NCBI RefSeq assembly: GCF_039536205.1
Contig: NZ_BAAAYL010000001.1
Location: 3,906,001 to 3,970,000 of the forward strand
Origin: Streptomyces sannanensis
GTDB taxonomy: Bacteria; Actinomycetota; Actinomycetes; Streptomycetales; Streptomycetaceae
DNA: 64,000 nt
Direction: 5' to 3'
In this document: piece by piece, positions 28,148 to 40,192 of the stretch
Position numbering within the stretch: the first letter of the stretch is position 1
How the letters are laid out: every line of letters begins with the position of its first letter
Made by a program: the position numbers and the translations under genes
Notes under the pieces: model-generated
The model's database searches: none
The model's input: the letters and a program-made list of their open reading frames with translations, nothing else
What the model was told of the DNA's origin: nothing

Positions 28148-29380
28148 ATGGCACCGAACGACAGCGCGCCCCGGCGGAAGGCTGCGCGTTACCTCGTCCC
28201 CGTCACGGTGGCGGGCGTGGCCGCGGCCACCATCGGGCTGGTCCCGGCGCTCGCCGCGTCCGGTGACCCCGATCTGCCGAAGATCAGCGCACAGGAACTC
28301 ATCCAGAAAATCGCCGAGTCGGATGTGCAGCAGCTCTCCGGCACGGTGAAGATCACCACTGATCTGGGCCTTCCTTCGCTGGCCGGGCTCGACTTGGGCT
28401 CCCTCGCGCCGGAAGGCGCCCCTGAGGGCGGCGCCACGGCCTCGCCGGAAGCCAAACTCATGGAGCTGTCCGCCGGCACGCACACCCTGCGGGTCGCGGC
28501 CGACGGCCCCGACAAGCAGAAGCTCTCCATACTGGACAACGCTGCCGAGTTCAGCCTGATCCACAACGGCCAGGATGTCTGGGCGTACGACAGCAAGTCC
28601 AATGAGGTCTTCCACTCCGAGGCGCAGGCCGAGGAAGGAAAGCGCGGCGGCCACGAGAAGATGCCGGCCACCCCGCAGGAATTCGCCCAAGAGGCGCTGA
28701 AGGCCGTGGACTCCACGACCTCGGTGACCGTCGACGGCACCGCGCGGATCGCGGGCCGCGACGCGTACCAACTGCTGATCAAGCCGAAGCAGTCCGGCTC
28801 CACGATCGGCTCCATCAAGATCGCGGTCGACGCCCAGAAAGGCGTGCCGCTGAAGTTCACGCTCACCCCGTCCGGCGGCGGCAAGGCCGCGGTCGACGCG
28901 GGCTTCACCAAGGTCGACTTCGCCCAGCCGGCGGCGGGCACCTTCGACTTCACCCCGCCCAAGGGCGCCAAGGTGACCGAGGACGGAGAGGAATCGCTCA
29001 CTCCGAAGCAGCGGAAGGACGCCGACGAGCTCGAGAAGCAGTTCGAGAAGAACTACGGAAAGGGCCTCGAGAAGGGGTTCCAGGGCCCGGCGGGCGCCGA
29101 GGAGTTCAAGGGGCTGAACGTCATCGGTGAGGGCTGGACCACGGTCGCCGAGCTGAAGGCCCCCGGCGGCGCCGGTCTCCCTGCCAAGGGTGCCGGTGAA
29201 ATGCCGCCCGAGGCGTCCCAGTTCCTGAACACGCTGGGCAGCAAGGTCTCCGGCAAGTTCGGCGAGGGCACGTTCTTCTCGACCCGTCTCGTCAACGCAC
29301 TGCTGACCGAGGACGGCACGGTGTACGTCGGCGCGGTCACCAAGGACGCGCTGATCAAGGCCGCCGACGAGGCCAAGTAA
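28148..29380 (+). CDS. LolA-like/DUF2092 exported protein
   Basis: 410-residue membrane-anchored or secreted protein. Seen: basic N-terminus RRKAARY followed by a hydrophobic stretch LVPVTVAGVAAATIGLVPAL and AASGD, a likely signal or anchor; no lipobox cysteine. The body resembles LolA/DUF2092 domains (SDVQQLSGTVKITTDLGLP start, DVWAYDSKSNEVFHSE, RDAYQLLIKPK). Known: such folds bind acyl chains. Inferred: an envelope lipid or lipoprotein-binding factor. A 13-bp hairpin separates it from the ABC transporter genes. Exact role unknown. Confidence 0.72.
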   Translation: MAPNDSAPRRKAARYLVPVTVAGVAAATIGLVPALAASGDPDLPKISAQELIQKIAESDVQQLSGTVKITTDLGLPSLAGLDLGSLAPEGAPEGGATASPEAKLMELSAGTHTLRVAADGPDKQKLSILDNAAEFSLIHNGQDVWAYDSKSNEVFHSEAQAEEGKRGGHEKMPATPQEFAQEALKAVDSTTSVTVDGTARIAGRDAYQLLIKPKQSGSTIGSIKIAVDAQKGVPLKFTLTPSGGGKAAVDAGFTKVDFAQPAAGTFDFTPPKGAKVTEDGEESLTPKQRKDADELEKQFEKNYGKGLEKGFQGPAGAEEFKGLNVIGEGWTTVAELKAPGGAGLPAKGAGEMPPEASQFLNTLGSKVSGKFGEGTFFSTRLVNALLTEDGTVYVGAVTKDALIKAADEAK

Positions 29381-29396
29381 CCAGCGAGCCAGTGCT

Positions 29397-29425
29397 GCCC
29401 CGTCGTACGCTCCGTACGACGGGGC
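29397..29425 (+). terminator. Hairpin terminator after the LolA-like gene
   Basis: Perfect 13-bp stem GCCCCGTCGTACG / CGTACGACGGGGC with a 3-nt loop. Confidence 0.75.
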
Positions 29426-29447
29426 GGACCGATGCCTGGGAGTGGAT

Positions 29448-30378
<931 letters not shown>

Positions 30379-30392
<14 letters not shown>

Positions 30393-31263
30393 GGCACTGG
30401 CCGTACGCAATCCCAGCCCCTTGTGGGCGCTGGGTCTGTTCCGTTCCGAACTGACCACGATGCTGCGGCGGTGGCGCACAGTGGCGCTGCTCGGGGTGCT
30501 GGCCGTCGTACCCGTGGTGATCGGCATCGCCGTGAAGATCGAGACGAGCGACGGCGGTACCGTCGGCGCGGGTGGCCCCGAGGGCGGCGGCGGGCCCGCC
30601 TTCCTCGCCCAGATCACCAACAACGGCCTGTTCTTGGTCTTCGCGGCGCTCGCCGCGACCCTGCCGGTCTTCCTGCCCATGGCAATAGGAGTCGTGGCGG
30701 GCGACGCCGTGGCGGGCGAGGCCGGTGCCGGGACGCTGCGCTATCTGCTGGTCGCTCCGGCCGGACGTACCAGGTTGCTGTGCGCCAAGTACCTGTCGGT
30801 GCTGGCTTTCTGTCTGGTCGCCACACTGGTCGTGACCGCCACCGCGCTGGCGGTCGGTGCGCTGCTCTTCCCGGTCGGTGAGGTCACCACCATCTCCGGC
30901 ACCCGGATCTCCTTCGGGGAAGGACTGGTCAGGGCCGCACTGGTCGCGCTGGTGGTCGCCGTCTCACTGACCGGGGTGGCCGCGCTCGGCCTGTTCGTAT
31001 CGACGCTCACCAGCAGCGGCATCGCGGCGATGGCGGCGACGGTCGGGCTGCTGATCACGGTGCAGATCCTCGATGCCATCCCACAGTTGCACGCGATCCA
31101 TCCGTATCTCTTCCCGCATTACTGGCTGTCCTTCGCGGATCTGCTGCGCGACCCCGTCGTCTGGGACGAAATGATCAAGAATGTCGGGATCCAGGGGCTG
31201 TACGCCGCGGTGTTCGGCTCGGCGGCCTGGGCCCGCTTCACTTCCCGGGACATCACGGCCTGA
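30379..31263 (+). CDS. ABC transporter permease
   Basis: 294-residue ABC-2-type membrane subunit with about six TM segments; EAGAGTLRYLLVAPAGRTRLL is the conserved coupling region of this permease type. It overlaps the ATPase gene and its stop codon lies in a 12-bp terminator stem. Partners the preceding ATPase in export. Confidence 0.87.
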
Positions 31264-31297
31264 GGATCCTCGTGCCCCCTCTGCGCGAGGATCCTCA
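31261..31297 (+). terminator. Hairpin terminator after the ABC permease
   Basis: TGAGGATCCTCG (31261-31272) / CGAGGATCCTCA (31286-31297), a perfect 12-bp stem that includes the permease TGA stop. Each arm is also nearly palindromic (GAGGATCCTC). Confidence 0.75.
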
Positions 31298-31347
31298 GGA
31301 CGGGCAAAGCGGCTGACCGCGCGAGCCGACCCCCGATACGGCTCGAC

Positions 31348-31361
31348 ACGATACGTACCGT
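31348..31361. promoter_or_regulatory. Near-palindrome upstream of the TetR gene
   Basis: ACGATACGTACCGT is self-complementary at 12 of 14 positions. With TACGCTGCGTA at 31403-31413 it is a candidate operator for the downstream TetR protein, which may also control the ABC exporter. Confidence 0.4.
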
Positions 31362-31436
31362 TTCCTCTGCCCATTCTTGGAGTACGGCATTCCACCTGTC
31401 AATACGCTGCGTAATGCACCCCCATAGACTGGTTGC

Positions 31437-32015
31437 GTGACCGCGATACCCAATCCGCAGCGCCGCAGCGAGAAGTCACACCAGGCGATACTGGCCGCCG
31501 CCCTCGGCCTGTGCGCGGAGAAGGGGTATGCGCGGGTGACCGTGGAGGCCATCGCGGCCCGGGCAGGAGTCAGCAAGAAGACCATCTACCGGTGGTGGCC
31601 GTCCAAAGGGGCGGTCCTTCTGGAGGCGGTTGCCGATGCGGTGGTCACCCACACCCCCTTCCCGGACACCGGGGATCTCGCCACCGATCTGCACACGCAC
31701 ATGTCCGGGATCGTCAAGCTGCTCTCCAGCCCGCCGCTCGGCCCGGCGTACAGCGGCATCCTGTCCGAGATGGGCCATGACGACGCCCTGGCGCGGGCCG
31801 TCGACGAGGAACTCGTGGGGCCTCGCGTCGAGGCGGCCGTGGGGCGACTGCGCAGCGCCCAGCGGCAGGGCGAACTGCGCCCGGGCGCCGACCTGGGGCT
31901 CGCCGTCGAGATGCTGTACGGCCCCGTCTACTACCGGCATGTGCTGCGCAGACCGCCGCCCTCCTCGGAGCGCATCGCGTCCCTGATCGGGCACGTGCTG
32001 CGCTCGTTCAGCTGA
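31437..32015 (+). CDS. TetR/AcrR-family regulator
   Basis: 192-residue repressor-type protein. Seen: N-terminal helix-turn-helix VEAIAARAGVSKKTIYRWWP with the usual KTIYRWWPSKGAVL end, and a C-terminal ligand domain of the TetR_C_11-like type. The GTG start is 7 nt after a TAGACT -10-like hexamer (31425-31430), so the mRNA is probably leaderless. Possible targets: the ABC exporter upstream or the flavodoxin-fold reductase gene, convergent downstream, whose promoter has a large palindrome. Confidence 0.9.
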   Translation: MTAIPNPQRRSEKSHQAILAAALGLCAEKGYARVTVEAIAARAGVSKKTIYRWWPSKGAVLLEAVADAVVTHTPFPDTGDLATDLHTHMSGIVKLLSSPPLGPAYSGILSEMGHDDALARAVDEELVGPRVEAAVGRLRSAQRQGELRPGADLGLAVEMLYGPVYYRHVLRRPPPSSERIASLIGHVLRSFS

Positions 32016-32556
32016 AGAAGGTCTTGGCGCGGGCGGTCGCGTCCTCGTCGCTCGTCACATCGCCTGGCCTGTTGCCGTGGCCCAGCAGGACGCCGCCCCA
32101 GTTCATCTTCATGTACACCGCGGTGTGACGGAGCGTCCCGGCCAGCGGCTCGGCCACCGACGGGTCGGCGGTGGCGAGCGCGGTCACGCCCCACAGGGTG
32201 CGGCCGGCCATCCGGGGCCGGAAGCCGACGCCGGGTATGCGCATCCAGCCCGACCAGTGGTCCAGGTAGCGCTTGACCGGCGTGGACACGCTGTACCAGT
32301 ACAGCGGGGAGGCGATCACCAGATCGGTCGCGCTCAGTGTCGCCTCCAGCAGCCGCCCCGCGTTCCCGGTGGCGGCGGGGTAGTGCTCCTCGCCGTCGTG
32401 CCGCAGGTCGTCGAAGTCCGGCAGGGGCAGTTCGGTCAGTCGCAGCCACTGCTGCTCGGTGCCGGTGGGCAACTGCTCGGCGGCGAGGCGGGCGAGCGCC
32501 TCGGTGTTGCCGCCGGTGCGGCTGCTGCCGAGCAGGAAGAGGAACGACCGGGCCAT
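32008..32556 (-). CDS. NAD(P)H-dependent flavodoxin-fold oxidoreductase
   Basis: 182-residue FMN reductase of the NADPH-dependent FMN reductase/flavodoxin-2 type. ATG 32556 has GGGGAGAAAG upstream. Seen: phosphate-binding loop LLGSSRTGGNTEALARLAAE at the N-terminus, SPLYWYSVSTPVKRYLDHWS and the GVTALATADPSVAEPLAGTL region. Likely two-electron reduction of quinones or nitro compounds. It overlaps the TetR stop region by 8 nt on the other strand. A 41-bp palindrome covers its promoter, suggesting induction by a ligand-responsive repressor. Confidence 0.85.
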   Translation of the reverse strand: MARSFLFLLGSSRTGGNTEALARLAAEQLPTGTEQQWLRLTELPLPDFDDLRHDGEEHYPAATGNAGRLLEATLSATDLVIASPLYWYSVSTPVKRYLDHWSGWMRIPGVGFRPRMAGRTLWGVTALATADPSVAEPLAGTLRHTAVYMKMNWGGVLLGHGNRPGDVTSDEDATARAKTFFS

Positions 32557-32594
32557 GTGCTTTCTCCCCACGTGCCACGTACGACGCAGGCATG

Positions 32595-32635
32595 CAACTG
32601 CATGCGCGTGCAGTATATGCACACGCATGCAGTTG
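32595..32635. promoter_or_regulatory. 41-bp near-perfect palindrome in the reductase promoter
   Basis: Two 18-nt arms (32595-32612 and 32618-32635) match inversely at 17 positions around the 5-nt centre GTATA; the core contains CAACTGCATGCG. The minus-strand hexamer TATACT (32617-32612), a good -10 box, sits at the centre. A bound repressor would therefore cover the promoter of the reductase gene. Confidence 0.7.
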
Positions 32636-32673
32636 TTGCGCCGGCTCGTGGCGTCGGCCCATGGCGGCTCCGC

Positions 32674-34280
<1,607 letters not shown>

Positions 34281-34671
34281 ATGCCGGACGGCGACCAGAT
34301 CCCGCCAGGCCTTGTGGCCGTGCATTTCGATGACCGCCCCGGCGGTACAGCGGACGGCACCTGGGTCCGGGCGGCCGGTGCGGCCGGCACCGGCCTGCTC
34401 GCGGCGGTCGCCCGCGATGCCGTCGAGCTGTTCACCGGCCCGGCCCACCCATCCGCGAGTGCGGCGCCCGCGGCTGCTACCGGCTCTTCATCGGCACCTC
34501 GCGCCCGGGCTGCCGCTGCTGTTGCGCGATGGAACGCTGCGGCAGCCCGGGCGCGAGGTGCGGGCCCACCGGGCCCACCGGGCCCACCGGGCCCACCGGG
34601 CCCACCGGGCCCACCGGGCCCGCCAGGCGGGCCCGGTGATGCCCGTCCGGCGCGCGCGGCCGAACGCCTAA
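34281..34671 (+). pseudogene. Broken CGNR zinc-finger protein gene
   Basis: Pieces of one protein occur in three successive frames: GTGLLAAVARDAVELFTGPA (frame 3, to about 34450), then RECGARGCYRLFIGTSRPGC and CAMERCG (frame 2, 34454-34545), then REVRAHRAHRAHRA (frame 1, to 34671). Known: CGNR proteins end C..C..LFLDTSR..RRWCSM..CGNR.K.RAHR. Here CGNR is degraded to CGSP. The N-terminal ABATE-like half is missing. The 9-bp repeat at 34561 encodes the AHR tail. Confidence 0.65.
34561..34623 (+). repeat. 9-bp tandem repeat (CGGGCCCAC) x6 plus one variant
   Basis: Six exact units (34561-34614) and one degenerate unit (34615-34623). Frame-neutral; read as AHR, PTG or GPP depending on the frame. 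It is inside the broken CGNR gene. Confidence 0.9.
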
Positions 34672-34746
34672 GCCGCCGTGAGCACCGGCGGTCGGTGGCG
34701 CGCGCGGTGTCGGCCGCCTCGGGGTGCCGGCCGGTGTCCGGGGGGA

Positions 34747-35715
34747 TCAGGCAGCCGGTTCCGTGTGCCTGACCTGCGGTGCCGCCTCAGGCTTCGTCGG
34801 CGCCGGGACCGACGCCGCCAGAGCCGCGCGGGCCTTGCGGGCCGTACGCAACGCGTCCCAGGTCAGGATGATCAGCGCCAGCCACACCAGGGCGAACCCG
34901 GCCCAGCGTTCGGCCGGCATGGCCTCGTGGAAGTACACGACCCCCAGCAGGAACTGGAAGACCGGGGCGAGGTACTGCAGCAGCCCCAGCATGGAGAGCG
35001 GCACCCGGATCGCCGCCGCCCCGAAGCAGACCAGCGGCACCGCGGTGACCAGACCTGTCGAGGCGAGCAACGCGGCGTGCCCGGCGCCCTCGGTCCCGAA
35101 GGTGCTCCCGCCGTTCGCGCCGAGCCAGACCAGATATCCGAGCGCCGGCAGGAACTGCATCGCCGTCTCGGCGGCCAGCGATTCCAGTCCTCCGATGTTG
35201 ACCTTCTTCTTCACCAGGCCGTACGTCGCGAAGGAGAAGGCGAGGACCAGGGAAATCCACGGAACGCGGCCGTAGCCGACGGCGAGCACCACGACGGCCG
35301 TGAAGCCGATCCCGACCGCTGCCCACTGCGCGGGCCGAAGCCGCTCCTTGAGCAGCAGGACGCCCATGGCGATGGTGACGAGCGGGTTGATGAAGTAACC
35401 GAGGGACGCTTCGACGACCTGTCCGTTGTTGACGGCCCAGATGTAGAGGCCCCAGTTGACCGTGATCACCGCGGCGGCGACAGCTATCAGCGCCAGCTTC
35501 CGCGGCTGCCGTATCAGCTCACCCGCCCATGCCCAGCGCCGCAGCGCCAGCAGTGCCACGGCGACGACGGCCAGCGACCAGACCATGCGATGGGCAAGGA
35601 TCTCGATCGCGCCGGAGGGTTTGAGCAGCGGCCAGAAGAGCGGGACCAGGCCCCACATTCCGTAGGCACCGATGCCGTACAGCAAACCTGCCCGCTGCTC
35701 GTTGACCGCCTTCAC
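34747..35715 (-). CDS. rarD: RarD/EamA-family transporter
   Basis: 322-residue inner-membrane protein with about ten TM helices in two EamA halves. GTG 35715 is chosen for the AAGGAGGG site upstream. Seen: N-terminal GLLYGIGAYGMWGLVPLFWP, EILAHRMVWSL, and NWGLYIWAVNNGQVVEASLG, which are RarD hallmarks, plus LQYLAPVFQFLLGV near the end. Known: RarD proteins are permease-like, usually with unknown substrate (linked to chloramphenicol sensitivity). The C-terminal 40 residues are polar. Confidence 0.88.
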   Translation of the reverse strand: MKAVNEQRAGLLYGIGAYGMWGLVPLFWPLLKPSGAIEILAHRMVWSLAVVAVALLALRRWAWAGELIRQPRKLALIAVAAAVITVNWGLYIWAVNNGQVVEASLGYFINPLVTIAMGVLLLKERLRPAQWAAVGIGFTAVVVLAVGYGRVPWISLVLAFSFATYGLVKKKVNIGGLESLAAETAMQFLPALGYLVWLGANGGSTFGTEGAGHAALLASTGLVTAVPLVCFGAAAIRVPLSMLGLLQYLAPVFQFLLGVVYFHEAMPAERWAGFALVWLALIILTWDALRTARKARAALAASVPAPTKPEAAPQVRHTEPAA

Positions 35716-35817
35716 TGACCCTCCTTGCACCAAGCCGAACCTTTTCGAAGGTAGCGCCGGAAGAGCTCGGCTGTCATGCCCGTATCGCTGGACGGTCGTG
35801 ACGTGACTGCTGGACGG

Positions 35818-35886
35818 TCACGAGGCGCGCAGTGCGGCGGCGATCGGCTCGGCGATCGGCGTGGTGGGCCGGCCGATCAGGTCTGG
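35818..35886 (-). pseudogene. C-terminal scrap of an NmrA-type NAD(P)-binding protein
   Basis: Minus-strand reading gives DLIGRPTTPIAEPIAAALRA then S and a TGA stop. IGRPTTPL-x-x-x-VRAAL is the usual C-terminus of NmrA/SDR-like reductases. The upstream part of that gene is missing. Immediately beyond it the plus strand encodes RRLDEVKKAREAYDKART (ending 35964), which may be another scrap or chance. Confidence 0.45.
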
Positions 35887-35950
35887 GGCCTCGCCCGGGG
35901 GACGGAGCGGCGGCTGGACGAGGTGAAGAAGGCGCGCGAGGCATACGACA

Positions 35951-35982
35951 AGGCCCGGACCTGAGGGTTCAGGCCCGGGCCT
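35951..35982. terminator. Hairpin terminator downstream of korB
   Basis: AGGCCCGG (35951-35958) pairs with CCGGGCCT (35975-35982), with an inner CCTGA/TCAGG and loop GGGT. It sits 19 nt past the korB stop codon. Confidence 0.65.
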
Positions 35983-36000
35983 CGTGAGGAGCGGCGGGCG

Positions 36001-37051
<1,051 letters not shown>

Positions 37052-37059
<8 letters not shown>

Positions 37060-39019
37060 CGATGGCCTCCTTGAGGGCCTTGGCGAGCTGCTCGGCCTTG
37101 AACGGCATGCCGTTCACCTGGTTGTACGAGTGGGCGTCGACCAGGTATTTCGCCCTGATGAGCGTCGCGAGCTGGCCGAGGTTCATCTCGGGTACCACTA
37201 CCTTGTCGTAACGCTTCAGGACCTCGCCCAGATTCCGGGGGAAGGGGTTGAGATGACGCAGATGCGCCTGTGCGATGGCGTCTCCGGCGCCGCGCAGACG
37301 GCGCACGGCCGCAGTGATCGGCCCGTATGTGGAGCCCCAGCCCAGGACGAGCGTGCGGGCACCGTCCGGGTCGTCGACTTCCAGGTCGGGGACGGTGATG
37401 CCGTCGACCTTGGCCTGCCGGGTGCGGACCATGAGGTCGTGGTTGGCCGGGTCGTAGGAGATGTTGCCCGTGCCGTCCTGCTTCTCGATGCCGCCGATCC
37501 GGTGCTCGAGCCCGGGGGTGCCGGGGATGGCCCACGGGCGGGCGAGGGTCTGCGGATCGCGCTTGTACGGCCAGAAGACCTCGGTGCCGTCGGCAAGCGT
37601 GTGGTTCGGCCCGGAGGCGAACTGCACCCGCAGGTCCGGGAGCTCGTCGAGATCCGGGATCCGCCAGGGCTCGGAGCCATTGGCCAGGTATCCGTCGCTC
37701 AGCAGGAACACCGGGGTGCGGTAGGTCAGCGCGATCCTGGCCGCATCGAGGGCCGCGTCGAAGCAGTCGGCCGGGGTGCGCGGCGCCACCACCGGAACCG
37801 GGGCCTCGCCGTTGCGCCCGAACATGGCCTGGAGCAGGTCGGCCTGCTCCGTCTTGGTCGGCAGGCCCGTGGACGGGCCGCCCCGCTGGATGTCCACGAT
37901 CAGCAGCGGCAGCTCCAGACTGACCGCCAGGCCGATGGTCTCGCTCTTGAGGGCGACACCCGGGCCCGAGGTGGTCGTCACCGCGAGCGAACCGCCGAAG
38001 GAGGCTCCGAGCGCCGCGCCGATTCCGGCGATCTCGTCCTCGGCCTGGAAGGTCCGCACACCGAAGTTCTTGTGCTTGGACAGCTCGTGCAGGATGTCCG
38101 AGGCCGGGGTGATCGGGTACGAGCCGAGATAGAGCGGAAGATCGGCCTGGCGCGAGGCCGCGATCAGGCCGTACGACAGGGCGAGATTGCCGGAGATGTT
38201 GCGGTACGTGCCGGTCGGGAAGGCCGCGGTGGCCGGCGCCACCTCATAGGAGACGGCGAAGTCCTCGGTCGTCTCGCCGAAGTTCCACCCGGCCCGGAAG
38301 GCGGCGATGTTCGCCTCGGCGATATGCGGCCTCTTGGCGAACTTGGACCGCAGGAAGGTCTCGGTGCCCTCGGTCGGCCGGTGGTACATCCAGCTGAGCA
38401 GTCCGAGAGCGAACATGTTCTTGGAACGCTCGGCCTCCTTGCGGGACAGCCCGAAGTCCTTCAGCGCCTCGATGGTCAGGGTGGTCAGCGGAACCGGGTG
38501 GACGTTGTAGGCGTCCAGCGAGCCGTCCTCCAGCGGAGACGTCTCGTAACCGACCTTGGCCATCGGACGCTTGGTGAACTCGTCCGTGTTGACGATGATT
38601 TCGGAGCCGCGCGGCACATCGCCGATGTTGGCCTTGAGCGCGGCCGGGTTCATCGCCACGAGGACGTTCGGGGCGTCACCCGGGGTGAGGATGTCGTGGT
38701 CGGCGAAATGCAGCTGGAAGGACGAGACACCCGGCAGGGTGCCGGCGGGGGCGCGGATCTCGGCGGGGAAATTCGGCAAGGTGGACAAGTCGTTGCCGAA
38801 CGACGCCGTCTCCGAGGTGAACCTGTCGCCGGTGAGCTGCATGCCGTCACCGGAGTCACCTGCGAAACGGATGATCACCCGGTCCAGACGGCGCACTCCC
38901 TTCCCGGTGGGCGCGTGCGCGTCCACGCCGCGCGACTCCCCGGCGACGGCCTCACTGGCACCGTCGGCCTGTCCGGGCCCATCGGCCTGTCCGGCTGGGC
39001 TGCTGACCTGGCTGGTCAC
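37052..39019 (-). CDS. korA: 2-oxoacid:ferredoxin oxidoreductase, alpha (gamma-alpha fusion) subunit
   Basis: 655-residue subunit. Seen: N-terminal gamma domain RFAGDSGDGMQLTGDRFTSE and NFPAEIRAPAGTLPGVSSFQ, then the alpha pyrimidine-binding domain YLGSYPITPASDILHEL, FQAEDEIAGIGAALGASFGG, TTTSGPGVALKSETIGLA and DIQRGGPSTGLPTKTEQADL. This is the long actinobacterial KorA. GTG 39019 follows GAGGGAGGTCC. The extreme N-terminus is Gly/Ala-rich and variable. Forms the KorAB pair with the next gene. Confidence 0.93.
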
Positions 39020-39287
39020 TGAACTGGACCTCCCTCGAGGCAGTGGGCTCTCCCCACCGGAGGTGGGAAGAAGCTCGGGGCCGGGCCTGCGCCCGGCCTT
39101 CCCACGGCCAACCCTACGTCGGTAAGGGTCGCCTTCCCGAGATGGCTCATATGGTGAACGTGAATCTGAGATGAATCGATGTCATGGTTCGCCACTGTTT
39201 GCCCCCTCCCAGGTCCATTCAGGTGGACGCTCCGTGTTCATTCTTTGGTTCTCGGTCCTCAGCCGTACCGGAGCTCCGGCGGAGCGG
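39020..39287. other. Intergenic region upstream of korA
   Basis: No gene recognised. Contains a short CCGGAGCTCCGG palindrome (39268-39279) and GC-rich hairpin sequence near 39085-39110 (CCGGGCCTGCGCCCGG). The korA promoter should lie here, but I cannot place it. Confidence 0.35.
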
Positions 39288-39959
39288 TCAGGAATTCAGG
39301 TACGTCAGCACCGCCAGGACCCGGCGGTGGTCCCCGCCGCTCGGGGACAGCCCGAGCTTCAGGAAGATATTGCTGACGTGCTTCTCCACCGCGCCGTCGC
39401 TCACCACCAGCTGCTTGGCAATGGCTGAATTCGTGCGCCCCTCGGCCATCAGTCCCAGGACCTCACGCTCCCGCGGAGTCAGCCCCGCCAGGACGTCCTG
39501 CTTCCGGCTGCGCCCCAGCAGCTGTGCCACGACCTCGGGGTCGAGCGCCGTACCACCCCGGGCCACCCGGACCACGGCGTCCACGAACTCCCTGACCTCG
39601 GCCACCCGGTCCTTGAGCAGATAGCCGACCCCTCGGCTGTTCCCGGCCAGCAGTTCGGTGGCGTACTGCTCCTCGACGTACTGGGACAGCACCAGCACGC
39701 CTATGCCCGGATGGTCGCGGCGCAGTTGTACCGCGGCCCGCACGCCTTCGTCCGTGTGTGTCGGCGGCATCCGCACGTCCGCGACCACCACGTCCGGCAG
39801 CATGTCCTGGCCGGCCAGGTCCCACACCGTCTTGATCAGCGCGACCGCGTCCCCGACTCCCGCGACGACGTCATGCCCGCGGTCCGTCAGCAGCCGGGTC
39901 AGCCCCTCCCGGAGCAGCACCGAATCCTCGGCGATGACCACCCGCACCCTGTCCTCCAC
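39288..39959 (-). CDS. LuxR/NarL-type response regulator
   Basis: 223-residue regulator. Start GTG 39959 precedes the receiver domain; alternatives upstream (40016, 40061) add 19-34 disordered residues. Seen: acidic pair and beginning VRVVIAEDSVLLREGLTRLL, phospho-acceptor Asp in VVVADVRMPPTH, Lys in YLLKDRVAEV, and the C-terminal HTH LTPREREVLGLMAEGRTNSA then VEKHVSNIFLKLGL. It is the only response regulator in the window; the two upstream kinase genes are the natural partners. Probable target: GTGGGGTTAACCCCAC at 42932. Confidence 0.92.
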   Translation of the reverse strand: MEDRVRVVIAEDSVLLREGLTRLLTDRGHDVVAGVGDAVALIKTVWDLAGQDMLPDVVVADVRMPPTHTDEGVRAAVQLRRDHPGIGVLVLSQYVEEQYATELLAGNSRGVGYLLKDRVAEVREFVDAVVRVARGGTALDPEVVAQLLGRSRKQDVLAGLTPREREVLGLMAEGRTNSAIAKQLVVSDGAVEKHVSNIFLKLGLSPSGGDHRRVLAVLTYLNS

Positions 39960-40132
39960 GGCCTTGTGTCCCCCAGTCGGTGATGTGCCTCTGCCCCTCG
40001 GCCCTGCTTCCAGCATCCCAGTATTCGGATCTGCGGGGAGCAGGGCATCGGGATCAGCCACCCCGATCGTGCGGGGTGCGTCAGGGCAACATCAGATCAC
40101 GGTCAGCGGGGGGCCCGCCCGGACCTGTGGAC

Positions 40133-40170
40133 AGCCCCCGGGACGTGGAAATGGTCCATACCCGGGGGCT
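40133..40170 (-). terminator. Hairpin terminator after the first kinase gene
   Basis: AGCCCCCGGG (40133-40142) / CCCGGGGGCT (40161-40170), plus an inner GTGGA/TCCAT pairing. It separates the kinases from the regulator gene downstream. Confidence 0.65.
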
Positions 40171-40192
40171 TCGGCCGGCCGTTGGATTCCGT

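Noticed and set aside
34558..34640. Collagen-like (Gly-Pro-Pro) protein
   Set aside because: The GPP run appears only in one frame of the 9-bp repeat. The frame that continues the zinc-finger protein reads AHR repeats.
39130..39170. Possible Rex site upstream of korA (GGTGAACGTGAATC)
   Set aside because: Only the left half fits; the right half does not match TTCACA.
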